Shown: piece by piece, positions 47,540-57,994 of the stretch
Layout: each line of letters starts with the position of its first letter
Numbering within the stretch: the first letter of the stretch is position 1
NCBI GenBank assembly: GCA_003952965.2
Contig: CM025856.1
Span: forward strand, 16,699,011-16,763,010
DNA length: 64,000 bases
Reading direction: 5' to 3'
DNA from: Morella rubra
Taxonomy: Eukaryota; Streptophyta; Magnoliopsida; Fagales; Myricaceae
The notes under the pieces: model-generated
What the model was told of the DNA's origin: nothing
Databases searched by the model: none
The model's input: only the letters and a program-made list of their open reading frames with translations
Program-made: the position numbers and the translations under genes

Positions 47540-48660
47540 ATGCATGCACAAGACTTGGATCGGAGAAAGCAGAAGCTCATTCTTGTGGTGTAGTTACCAA
47601 GGGCCGGCATGCGCTCGGTTTTGTTGGGTTGAGCTGCAACTAATCCAGCCACGGCGACCAAGACTCCATTAAATAATTTTTTTTTTTTTCATTTTCTATG
47701 ACTTCATTAATAATTTAGCAGAACCAAGATGCGGTACTGGGCTGGGCTGGATTGGGATGGGCTGAATGGTATTCCTGGCTGCTTTGTTAGCAAGTTGTAG
47801 AAATTAAAAACTTGGGCCTTAATGTGGAAAAAGAAATAGGAAGATTGCATGAAAGACAGGGCCCGTAAAAGGAAAATATGAAAGAGAGGCTTTAACTGCT
47901 ACCATCTGATATTCCGTGATATTGGTAAACAAAAATATTGCGGTATTCTGTATATATATATTCCGGTACGAAATGTCATTTAGGACGCAAATAGACTCGG
48001 AGCAGTTTATCATGTTGTACTTTGAGGAGAGTCTCTTGGTCCTTTAGACGTAGTGCGACTTAAGAACTAAGCAAATGACGGTGAAAATGCTCAAGGTGGA
48101 ATACATTCCGAAAGTTTGACTTGACAAAAAATCTCAAGGTATTCTTTAGAATGTAAGGAACTTTACTTTGTAGTCTTTTATTTGGAGACTAAGCCGTATT
48201 TTGTAGTCTTAACGGAGACTGGACCGGAGACATTATTTATTTATATGAAATGGTATAGTTGTATTCAGAAATTTTTTTGAAGTTTAGAAGGTTTTATCTT
48301 GACGGAGTAGTACTAGTGCAAAATAGTAAATGTACCCAGTACATTTTTTTCTTCTCATTTTCAATATTTTTGAAAAACTAGAATATTATTCGGTAGAAAC
48401 TATAAGGTAATTTCCGAAGGAACATCCATGAAAATATAATAAAGATCCACCATTTTTTTTTTTCATTATTTAGATCCTTTGGAGGGGTCATCCATCCCTA
48501 GAAACAACGAGTATATAATAGGGGTGAAAACCGACTCCCTCGATTAATTTTTGCCCCCTCACTGACCACTGAACTGAGATTATTGGTTTCTGAAAAATTA
48601 GGATTGATCATCAAACTGAACAACCCTAGTATATATATGCAAGTGATTCATGTGGCGCTT
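47540..48660. other. intergenic stretch, nothing recognised
   Basis: Short frames only. AAGGGCCGGC near 47,600 resembles a hAT end without a partner. GGCTGGGCTGGATTGGGATG near 47,740 is a local GC-rich patch. Confidence 0.35.
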
Positions 48661-48973
48661 GAGAAACATCACTTTTCACTTCGAATTATAGGTCAAATGT
48701 CTTTTTGAGCTCTCAAATTATCAACTAAGTCATACTAAACCTCTAAACTACTAAACTTCATTAATGTTTACCCTTGTTATAGAATCCAATTGTCAATATT
48801 ATACAATGTAGTCTATTTTTACTCATCTCAACGGCTCAACTGTAGGATCGTACTAGAGAGTGAACATTCTTGTATCTTGGTAGTTTGAGAGTTAAATATG
48901 ATAACTTTGTAATACATACCAGCAAATGACATTTGAGAGATAATTCGGTGACTAGAAGCGAAGATTTCTCGTG
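48660..48973. mobile_element. MITE-like element with long inverted arms
   Basis: The left arm reads TTCGAATTATAGGTCAAATG, then CTCTCAAATTATCAA and CTCTAAACTACTAA. The right arm, reversed, reads CACCGAATTATCTCTCAAATG, then CTCTCAAACTACCAAG. Pairing extends to the outer GAGAAACATC / GAGAAATCTT. The whole is about 314 bp with no coding capacity. The superfamily is not clear. Confidence 0.65.
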
Positions 48974-49018
48974 GTCTTTTTATACCCATAAAAAACAGAG
49001 AAAAACATTGACTTCCTT

Positions 49019-49740
49019 AGCGTATAAGACTTAATTGCACCAACCATTCTTGTAGTTTGAGGTTGTGATGTTTTGGTCCATGGGGTTCAAAGTTAAATAA
49101 ATTAGTCCAGGTGACAAGTTAAGGACAAATCCATCTTTCTGATAGGGTTCCGTTAAGATTTTAACGGAAATTGATGACATAGCTAAATTTGAACATGTCA
49201 CTTCCATTATTTATTAAAAAACTAAAAAAAGCTCGAGGTACTTAATAAATTTAAAAAATAAAAAATTCAAAAGATTCAAAAAAACCACCCACAAATATTT
49301 AGAAATATATAAAAATATATAAAATTTTAAAAAAGTATTTATAAATATAAAATTATAAAACTATTTGTAAAACATGATAGAAATTATAAAAAAAAATATC
49401 AAAAAATTTAATGAATAAAAGTCAAAACAATAACTTACAAAAATTTAGAAAAATATAAAACAAATGTAAATTTTTTTTAGAAAAATACAAAAATAATTGC
49501 CAAAATTTAATAAAATAGAAAACAGAATCAGTTTCCAAAAATCAGATAAAATTATAAAAACCCTAACCCACGACGAGCAATCGGGAATTTTTTGAAGTCC
49601 CGATTGCTCGTTTGCCTCAGAGCCTCTCTACCTAGCCCTGGCCCCCTCTCTCGCTACTCACTCTCTCAAAGTCTCCCTCTCCGATGTCTCTTTGCGCAGA
49701 ATGCCGTCACTGTCAATCACCCTTGAGCCTCCGGTTTGTG
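49019..49740. mobile_element. possible one-armed fold-back element with a perfect hairpin
   Basis: The start ACTTAATTGCACCAACCATT and following TTTTGGTCCATGGGG resemble the arm style of plant long-TIR non-autonomous elements, but no inverted partner was found. At 49,574-49,610 is a perfect 13-bp stem, CGAGCAATCGGGA with its complement around an 11-base T-rich loop. A GC-richer patch with CCCTGGCCCCCTCTCTCG follows to about 49,735. In the arm, extremely AT-rich DNA occupies 49,240-49,560. Confidence 0.35.
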
Positions 49741-50100
49741 ATTTTATTTGATTTAATGTTTGATTATTTAGGTTCGTTTGAATGTTTGATTATGTTGAAT
49801 ATGTTATTACTTTGATTATTTGATTAGTAATTAGTTTGAGTCTTGAATTATATAGCTTGTTAATTGATTAATTCGTTAGTTTGTGAATCTATGATTATTT
49901 GATTAGTATTTAATTGAGTCCCAGATTATGTGATTAGTTTGATTATTTGAGTATTTGAGTATTTGGTTAGTTTGTGAGTCTTTGATTATTTGATTAATAG
50001 TTAGTTTGAGTCCTGGATTATGTGATTAGTTTGATTATTTGGTCAGTTTGCGAATCTGTGATGGTTTGATTAGTAATTATTTGATTAATTTGAATGAGGT
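49740..50100. repeat. degenerate tandem repeat of GATTATTTGATTAGTTTG
   Basis: Words such as TGATTATTTGATTAGT and TTTGAGTCCTGGATTATGTG recur many times, including two near-identical longer copies (near 49,897 and 49,998). It is a decayed minisatellite with no coding content. Confidence 0.65.
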
Positions 50101-50945
50101 TTTTTCTTTGCATAGTGTTGCTTAAGATTTGCTCGGTAATATATACATATCTATTGGATATTGATTTAGACTTTAGAGCTTAATGACTGTTAACAATGTC
50201 TCTTTTTTTGTTTTTTTTCAAATTTTATTTTTTAGTTACTCTATAAATATTAGTTTCAAATTTCTATCTTTTGGTTTACAATATAAATAGTATCATATAA
50301 GTTTATCAATATAAGTTTATCAAGAGGTATAGATGATTATTTTCCTTTGTTTGATTATTTGGATTAGTTTCATTATTTGAATCATGCATTAGGTTTTTTT
50401 TTTTTTTTTTCTTGGCTTGGATTATGCATTAGTTAAGTGTATGAAACTTTGTTTCTCAATTGGGATGGACATGGACACTACTCTCTACACCTGGGAGCAT
50501 CTCGATCTTTTCGGAGTTCTTTAACTCCAAAAATAGTTAAAATCATTATATATGCTCAAAACTGGTTGCGATCAGCACCAAAAATAGATGTGGGAGACAA
50601 ATCATCAAATATTATGGAGTATCCTAAAAGTTATACGCTCGATGTAGGTAATCACTTTAAGATTTGTTGTTTAATAATTAATAATTATAAGTCTTCAATT
50701 CTTATGAATTTGATATATTTATTTTGCACTTTTCAGAGGTTGATACCGAGATCACGCTTATCACTTTGGATGACTGACATAGCACTTGGGATGATCATTG
50801 TGGATGATTGAGATGATTCTCAATATTTTGTTGCTTGTTTGTTGTTATTTACTTTTGTTGGACTTGTGATTGACTCATGTTACTTATGTTGGACTTGTGA
50901 CTTATGATACTTATGTTGCTTATGTTGGACACTTGGACAGTCAAA

Positions 50946-52202
50946 GGGCATGTTCGTTTTGAGAAGTTTTAGGTGATGTTAGAGTTGTATTGATGTTTAT
51001 GTAGAATTTGTTGACTTTTTATTAATGAGTGTGTAAAAAGAAATGATGTTTTTTAAGGTTGTTGTTTGTAGATTACCTTTATTGGGATGTGTGTAGAAGA
51101 TAAAATATATAATAATATTTATATTGATGTTTATTTATAATATTTATTATAATTCCGAAAATTCCTTTTATGTTTCATTTTTTTTATTGTGTTACAAATG
51201 TTGATGTTTATTTATAATATTTATTATAATTTCGAAAATCCCTTTTATTTTCTATTTTTTATTGTGATACAAATGTTGGTATTTATTATAATTCTGAAAA
51301 TCCCTTTTATTTTCTATTTTTTATTGTGATACAAATGTTAATATATATTTATAATATTTATTATAATTTCGAATATCTCTTTTACTTTCTATTTTTTATT
51401 TTTTATTGTAAAGGCGCTGTACATCGGTGTAACCAAACTTTAAAAGAAAACTCAATGTATGCAGCATGTTAAAAAGAAACCAAAATTCATAGTTCTTTTC
51501 TCAATAAAGAACATTTATGTCACCACACGAAAAACAGTGTCTTCAGCATGTTAAAAGGGCCTATATTCATGACAGACAAGTTACCTATGTGACTTATTGG
51601 TTTAAAAGCATAGTGGAATTTATCAATAAAGTATTCTTCCAATACAACAACAGCAGCAAAAATATGTCAGTCTTTCAAAAGAGAGCAGTTGGGTGAAAGT
51701 TAAGCATATTATTATTGACCACTTCGGTCCTTTTAAGGCCCAGATGGGCATTCCCCTTGACAAAACAAAAGATAAAATGCAACAACGGGGGATGCTGGGC
51801 TCCAGGCGCAGGTCCTCTCATCCCGCCGTGGTTCGTACGGTTGCCAGAGATGCTGAGCTTCTTTCTCGTCAACACGGGGAAGTCAGCTTTGGTAAAGGTG
51901 AAATGGCCATATTCACCGTCAACTAACCTCAACGCATTCATCAGGGTGATTCTGTCCATTCATGTTCTTTTCAAATTTAACTAACTGAACATGTGGGAGT
52001 TACATGTTTTGCACAAACCTATTTTATCCTTCGATCTTTTTGCCCTTAACATATTATTTGAGGATACGTTGGTAATTAATCATCATTTTGTCCAGGGTAA
52101 AGTTAGAAACTTATTTCTTGCATCCTTATTTTAAACATGTTTGGTTTACGGTACACAAATGTTGGATTCAAATTCATCAATTATCAGGAAACGAACATGC
52201 CC
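50946..52202. mobile_element. 1.26-kb non-autonomous DNA element with short inverted ends
   Basis: The left end reads GGGCATGTTCGTTT, and the right end is its exact reverse complement, AAACGAACATGCCC. The ends resemble PIF/Harbinger or Tourist types in starting with GGG and having CGTTT. The flanking three bases are AAA and TTA, so a TWA target duplication is not confirmed. The interior has an AT-rich minisatellite (51,110-51,408) and a GC-richer patch (51,690-51,950), but no transposase. Confidence 0.55.
51110..51408. repeat. four-copy minisatellite of about 75 bp
   Basis: Units contain TTTATTATAATTTCGAAAAT, CCCTTTTATTTTCTATTTTT and TTGTGATACAAATGTT. Copies start near 51,120, 51,207, 51,280 and 51,350. 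Two internal copies are nearly identical, so expansion was partly recent. The array lies inside the 1.26-kb inverted-end element. Confidence 0.85.
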
Positions 52203-52744
52203 TTAGACTTTTGTCGAATGTTTAGTTGGACTTTTGTTGAATATTGAGATGGTGGTGTTCCTTATTACTTATTACTTAGTATTTAGATTTTGTGTATTTT
52301 TTTGTTTGTGAAATATGGAATATGTTATGTATTACAGCCAATTTTGCAATTTGCATATTAATTCAGCCACTTTGAATTTGAATATGAGAGGAAACAAAGT
52401 GGCCATTAGTCCAATATGATCATAGTCTAATATAATTATAGAAGACAAATTGAACTTGATAAAATGACCTATATTTTTAATGTATTTTTGGTATGTAAAT
52501 GTTGAAAGAAATTCACCTACAATGTTTTTGTAGTATGTAAATGTGTAGAAAAATAAATTAAATAATGTTAGAGTAAAAACATGGCAAATTCGGAGCCCTC
52601 AAAAAAATTCAAGAAGTTTCAAGTATGCAAATAGGCTTCGAAACAGCCCGTCGAATAAGCTCCAAAAGATACTATTAAAAAAAAGGCCTAAAATGAGCTA
52701 AAAAACAGCCTAATAGATACTCCTAAAAAGTCCAATTTTTTTTT

Positions 52745-53820
52745 AAAAAAGGATTATTTACCATTTTAGTTCTTAAGTTTTATACGTTTTTTTAAAATGG
52801 TTTTTAGGTTTTAAATTTGTTGAAATCAGTTCTTAGATTATTATTGTTTGTCGATTTAATTCTACTGTCCATTATATGTACAGTCAGCTAATGGCGAGAC
52901 ACGTCACACCCAATAAAATCTCATCACGTGTATCAATTTAAAAAAAATAATTCACCAAGCTGTCCACATAGGCATCTTCGTAAAAAAAAAAAACCAAACA
53001 AGAGACCACCCGCACCCCCTTCTCCTGAGGGAGCCCAGCCGTCGCCGGGGTGGCTCCGCCTCGAGGGGTGGCTCGACAGCTCCCCTGACAAGGGGTGGCC
53101 GGGAGCCACCCACCCCGGGGAGCCCAGATCTGGGCTCCCGTTCGCTGGGGGTTGGCTCCCGATCTGGGCTCCCGTTCACACTGGGGGTTGGCTCCCCTGT
53201 GGTAGATGCAGCTGGATCCTCACTTCGTAGTCGCCGTTGTAGTTAGGGCCCCACCTGCACGTTGTTGACTGCGCGGGGACGATAATATTCCACCCCATGC
53301 AGACAGCCGACTCCAACAGGTTACAGTGCCATTACTGGAGGGCCCTTCCCTCCCCATCCCCTCTGCAGTCTGCGCAAGGTGGGTGGGTGGGTTACTTCTT
53401 GTCGAAGGAAGGATCCATGCCCCAAACTCGAGCGGCTTAATGCAAAACGGAGGCCCAAGGCAAAAATTCAGAGGGAGGCCTTAATTTCAATCGTAACACA
53501 ATTAAATATTAATATTTAAAAAATGTCTTCGGATTTTATGTTTTGATTAATTTCGACTCTAATTTATTTTTATTTATCAATTTGGTCATTCTGTTTATAT
53601 ATCAAAAAATGACACATGGCGTAAAGAAAATTGAACTGATATTTTTAAATAAATTTTGTTACACATGTCATTTTCTTATTGGATATGACGTGTAAGGCCG
53701 TCAGATGACTAGACTAAATTGATAAACAAAAATAAACTATAGACTAAATTAACCAAAATGGAAACTAAATGACCATTTTTTAAAAGATTGTAAAACCCAC
53801 AGACTAAAGTAGTTGTGAGG
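52745..53820. mobile_element. fold-back (long-TIR) element with GC-rich core, copy 2
   Basis: The left arm (52,745-52,975) and right arm (53,600-53,820) are inverted relatives of each other and of the arms at 14.6-15.4 kb. They share ACCATTTTAGT, GTCAGCTAATGG/GTCAGATGAC and the CACGTGTATCAA-type words. The core (53,000-53,280) is GC-rich with AAGGGGTGGCCGGGAGCCAC, matching copy 1. A further left-arm-like stretch with TTTATCAATTTGGTCATTCT lies at 53,530-53,600. Just before it, at 53,435-53,520, is a piece resembling a hAT left end (GCGGCTTAATGC, GAGGCCCAAGGCAAAAATTC). The copy is therefore probably nested or rearranged. The overlapping frames in the core are not genes. Confidence 0.75.
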
Positions 53821-53824
53821 ATAG

Positions 53825-56000
53825 ACCTCCACCAGCTCAAGAAATCATGTTCAGAGGTAGACTTGAGCTGCTTGCATCTCCCTACCTCTATTGAGCGAGT
53901 CTTTGATTCGTATAATATTAATTGTTGTACGTGGTATGAGACAAGTACATGTGGTACCCCTTGAGGGAAGACTTCCTGGCCTACTGTCCCCTTGGTACAC
54001 CCCGGCCATTGGATATCTTCCCTAATAGTTTGATCTTTGTCTTTCTTTCTTTGTTTTGTGTTTTTGTTTTTACCGACACGATCAGATCTGCAGGATTTAA
54101 CTTTTCCCTTGTTAACTTGATGAAAGCTTGACGGAGCCTTTAGATCTATATTAAGCCAGACTGATCAAGCATCGAATTCATCAAATTTGAAACCAAAGCC
54201 TTGACGTCAAAATTTCGAAAAGCATGAAGTTTCTTTTGAATTTCGCAGCAAGTTAATTAGGAAACAAAAGAAGCACAGCCAATCTAGGTATTCCACATAT
54301 CCTTTTGAGATGGAGATGTGAAGTCAGAGACGTCAGAAGGTCCCGTTTCAAAGTTTTTCCATTGATATTCAATAATCCATTCCATGCATGCACGTTCCTT
54401 TTCATTTCATCAAAAAGAAAGTTATCTTTAATTTCAAAGGCGTCCATCCCAATGAATTAGTGTCGAGCTAAGAATTCCAATTTCTGTGCATGTAAATATT
54501 CATCGCAATGTGTTCGTCTGAAAGTATCAGGGACAGAGACAGCTTGGTCCAAGACAAAACTGAGGTGTGCTGCATAAAAAATGACTACGTGGACGGTTGA
54601 CGGTTTTAAAGCACTGTACGAGTGTGGAAAAGAAGAATTTAATGTTTTGAAAAAGTCATGAGGGTATAGTTAATGCCACTTGGATTTCCACTTTCAATTA
54701 CAAAAGGTATCTAGGGAGGAAGCCATCGCACACTTATTTGAAGACAAATAAACACGTGCAAAGTGCCCTATGTTTGGTGAAGGTTCAATGGTACGTACGT
54801 TCCATATATAACATTGAGGGACGTTCTACCTACCAATTAAGCAGCCATACATACGCATCATTCACCAATTATGTCCCCAAGACTAAGAGTGTAACATGCA
54901 ATATCTCGAACAATTTACATACTTACTCTCTTTTCTGTAACATCATACTTAATTATATTGGAGGACCTACAGTTAGTACTCCGACGTGAATTTCATGGGC
55001 GATCTGAAGTTTGAAAAGCACACAAATTCTAAATGTTAATTAAATTCTTATTCGACAGTTTTCAGGCCCGTCTCAAGTAGCAAGTAAGTATATTGTTCCT
55101 CATGTTGTTGGTCGAGATTTGAAAGTATATTGTTCCTGATCATTTGGTCGAAATTTGAATCCTTTGACTGAATGCTTAAACATAACGCAACTTGGTTGTT
55201 TGTTAGTTATAGCTTGATCATTTCACTCTAAAAAACCCCTATGCATAATATTTTTCTCATTATATATATATATATATATATCTTATTTAACACACACACA
55301 CACACATATATATATACCACATATCCGAAAGAAAAAGTCCAAGGGATCGAAAAGAGAATTATGTCGCAATGTTCTAAAACACCGAGAGGCTTTAGTTTGA
55401 AGAGTTCATAACGTTCACATAGCAACTAACTAATTATATAATAGTTAGTTAAGTTAGAATAGATGTAAAACATATATTAATTAATTGGTGGGTGTCACGT
55501 AGTGGTGGATCATGAGTACTAATCAGGACTTTTCCAGTCGTGTCATAGAATATTGACAATTTTCCTGGGGTCAAATTGAGCTATGAATATAATCAGAGTA
55601 GTCAGTTCCACGGTTTTGTTTGATCGAGAAATTGTCAACTTATATAATCTCTGTGATGTTATCTTAATTTATAACTTATGGACCAATCTGGAAGCAAATT
55701 TTAAAGATTGAACAATTTTTATATAGTTCATGACTTGGTTTAGTCGCTCGACCCTGCCGTGATAGAAGGGTGAGGGTTCCGATTTTGGGAAGAAAGAATA
55801 CGATAACCTTAACTTGTTAGATTATTGGGGAAGATAAACAAAGTTATTGGGTGTCAGAGATTGACCAGCCAAAATGTGAAAAAGGCACTATTAAATGTAA
55901 AACAAACCATGAGATCAGCTAGATAGCATTGAAGCAACGAATCCTGACTCTTTACCAATAGAGAAGCAAGCTAGCAGTACCGCAGGACCTTGAATCAAGA
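53825..56000. other. intergenic DNA
   Basis: No gene is supported. A minus-strand frame of 64 codons (54,447-54,253; starts MDAFEIKDNFLFDEMKRN) has a protein-like mix but matches nothing I know. A TA/CA microsatellite lies at 55,259-55,316. The rest is ordinary AT-rich DNA. Confidence 0.4.
55259..55316. repeat. compound (TA)n-(CA)n-(TA)n microsatellite
   Basis: About ten TA units are followed by eight CA units and then a shorter TA run. It is probably variable in length between individuals. Confidence 0.95.
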
Positions 56001-56007
56001 AAACGGG

Positions 56008-56223
56008 TCAGTACGTAATACTGTATCTCCCGCGGTCATGATGAGGTACTCGTAAAAGGACTTTGATATCAAGCGACGTGAACTCAGTTTTCAAAGGCTT
56101 TGTTTTAAATGCTTTAGAGGTTGGTTTGGTTTCCAAGTATGCGCCTGATAATTTCCTCCAAGTTTCTTCGTATATTCGTGGAGGCTTACTTTTCTCTTTC
56201 ACGCTTTTTCCAAAGCCACTCAT
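56008..56223 (-). CDS. small hypothetical basic protein, doubtful
   Basis: A 71-codon frame begins MSGFGKSVKEKSKPPRIYEE and is rich in Lys, Thr and Pro. It has a protein-like composition and no low-complexity bias, unlike nearby frames. I do not recognise it. No membrane segment or signal peptide is visible. It may be an unspliced piece of a larger gene, a remnant, or chance; it lies 1.8 kb upstream of the FMO1-like gene on the other strand. Confidence 0.25.
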   Translation of the reverse strand: MSGFGKSVKEKSKPPRIYEETWRKLSGAYLETKPTSKAFKTKPLKTEFTSLDIKVLLRVPHHDRGRYSITY

Positions 56224-56394
56224 GGTCTCACATGCATGAAAACGAGTGATTCATGCATGTTAATTATTATGACTCGCCCGGCCATTCTATTAATCATATA
56301 TGCATATTCCATGCAGAAAGAAATTATCTAAGTACCTCTTCGGGCAGCATGCAATATATAGGAGCTTGTGTGACCCACATCACATGTTTCATTC

Positions 56395-57042
56395 TTGACC
56401 CATACTAAGACACGGTTAATTTCTTATCCAAGACTAGAGGGTATCAAATCTCATGCCATTTCCTACGTCTGGCAGAAAGAAATTAACCCACAACCCCTTG
56501 AGGTAATTATCATCATTAATCACTTTAAAAAAAGATTAAATATGTTGAGAATTAATAGGTTCTTTTTGCTCCAGTTAATTAATAAGATTAGGATAGGATC
56601 GATCTCAGAGAAAACCAAATAATTAGACGTTTTGGCTGATTGGGTATAAATGGCCACGGGTTTCAATTATATAAAATTGCATCTATTTCGCCACTTGACC
56701 TTACCCATTTAATGAAGTTCGTTTAAACTCAAAAGTTACAAGCTGTGACTTCATTGGTAGCAAGGACCACCAAAACGATATTCTCGCAGCCAAGAAGCCC
56801 CCACCATTTTATGTTCTTTAAGCAAAGCGTACGCAACAATACTTGTTTTATATATAGATCTTTAAATATTTGATGCTTGTTTGTTTCGAAACTATCGAAA
56901 CTAGTGGTCCCGCTATATCATCCGATGGTCTGAACGTACGTTCAAAAATCAAAATCACCATTTATCTCAGCTCGATCCACCAGAGGGCATCTGACTAGCT
57001 ACTTATTTTCGCATATGGACATGTTACTCCAAGCTGGGTCAA
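56395..57042. promoter_or_regulatory. three W-box sites upstream of the FMO1-like gene
   Basis: TTGACC occurs at 56,395-56,400 and 56,695-56,700 on the plus strand, and as GGTCAA at 57,037-57,042. This is the core WRKY-binding sequence. WRKY control would fit a pathogen-induced FMO1 gene, but three 6-mers in 650 bp can arise by chance and they lie 0.95-1.6 kb before the start codon. Confidence 0.3.
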
Positions 57043-57904
57043 GAGTCATGGTCATGGAGGAACAGAAATTAATCAAGTACCTTTTAAGTTTTAACTGTGG
57101 GGGATAACAAATGAAATGGTGCCAATTAATAAGGACCGGACGTTCATGTGTACACGACTCGGTGAGAGAACGCATTGAATGCAATAGTCTTACCTTGTAA
57201 TGGGCTGAATTCGTATAGAGCGCGGATACGAATGCACACCTGCATATGCCTTATGGCCGAGTGAATCGTCCACGAGTAGAACTACCCAGAAATTGCTTCT
57301 ACAGTTTGCCCATCATGTTACACAACATGATCATTTATTAAACCAACTATATTGTGGGCAAGCCGCTTGTATTAGAATGTCTCATTTCTCCTCCATGATT
57401 ATGCTGCTAATCATATTAATTAATTATATTACTTGGTCTCCCAATACGGAAATTTTGAAGAAAAACAACTCTGGAAATAAATAATCACTCTAATTATAAC
57501 CTCACTAGCATGCGAAAGAAATTAGTTACGGGTCTAAGCAATATGAAAGCTATCGAGTCCAGTAGAAATTCTTCGCAGGAAACCGGCACGTGCATGTATA
57601 TGCAGACGAAGCTATTCTTTTTCTCAATCTTTGTTCCGTGTGAACGGGCTTTTTTAACTCGGATTTGAAGGGACAAAGAAATTATTACACAATTACGTAC
57701 CAACAAGCTAAAGAAAGCCAGAAAATGGAAGGAATTCTCCCATTTCTCACTGTCTAATTTTACTTTAGGATTATAATATTGCAACAAAGAGAAAGTCATG
57801 ATCATCTTTTGCCCTTCACCAACCTACCTAGCTGGCTACCTCTTTTCTCTGCTATCAAAGTCCACTTCACGTGCTCCCAGCTTGCGCTGCTCATGCATAA
57901 CCTC

Positions 57905-57912
57905 TATAAATA
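57905..57912 (+). promoter_or_regulatory. TATA box of the FMO1-like gene
   Basis: TATAAATA lies 83 bp before the start codon, within CTCTATAAATACCTG. Transcription would be expected to start about 30 bp downstream, leaving a 5' leader of roughly 50-55 bases. No other ATG lies in that interval. Confidence 0.65.
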
Positions 57913-57994
57913 CCTGCCCGACTTCTCATTCTCCTCACATTGAAGCAAACTTCTTCAAGCCTATAGCTAGCGCCTTTGATCACCACTAAAATAT

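Noticed and set aside
49574-49610. Bacterial-style terminator
   Set aside because: The hairpin is not followed by a T-run after a gene and the DNA is plant nuclear.
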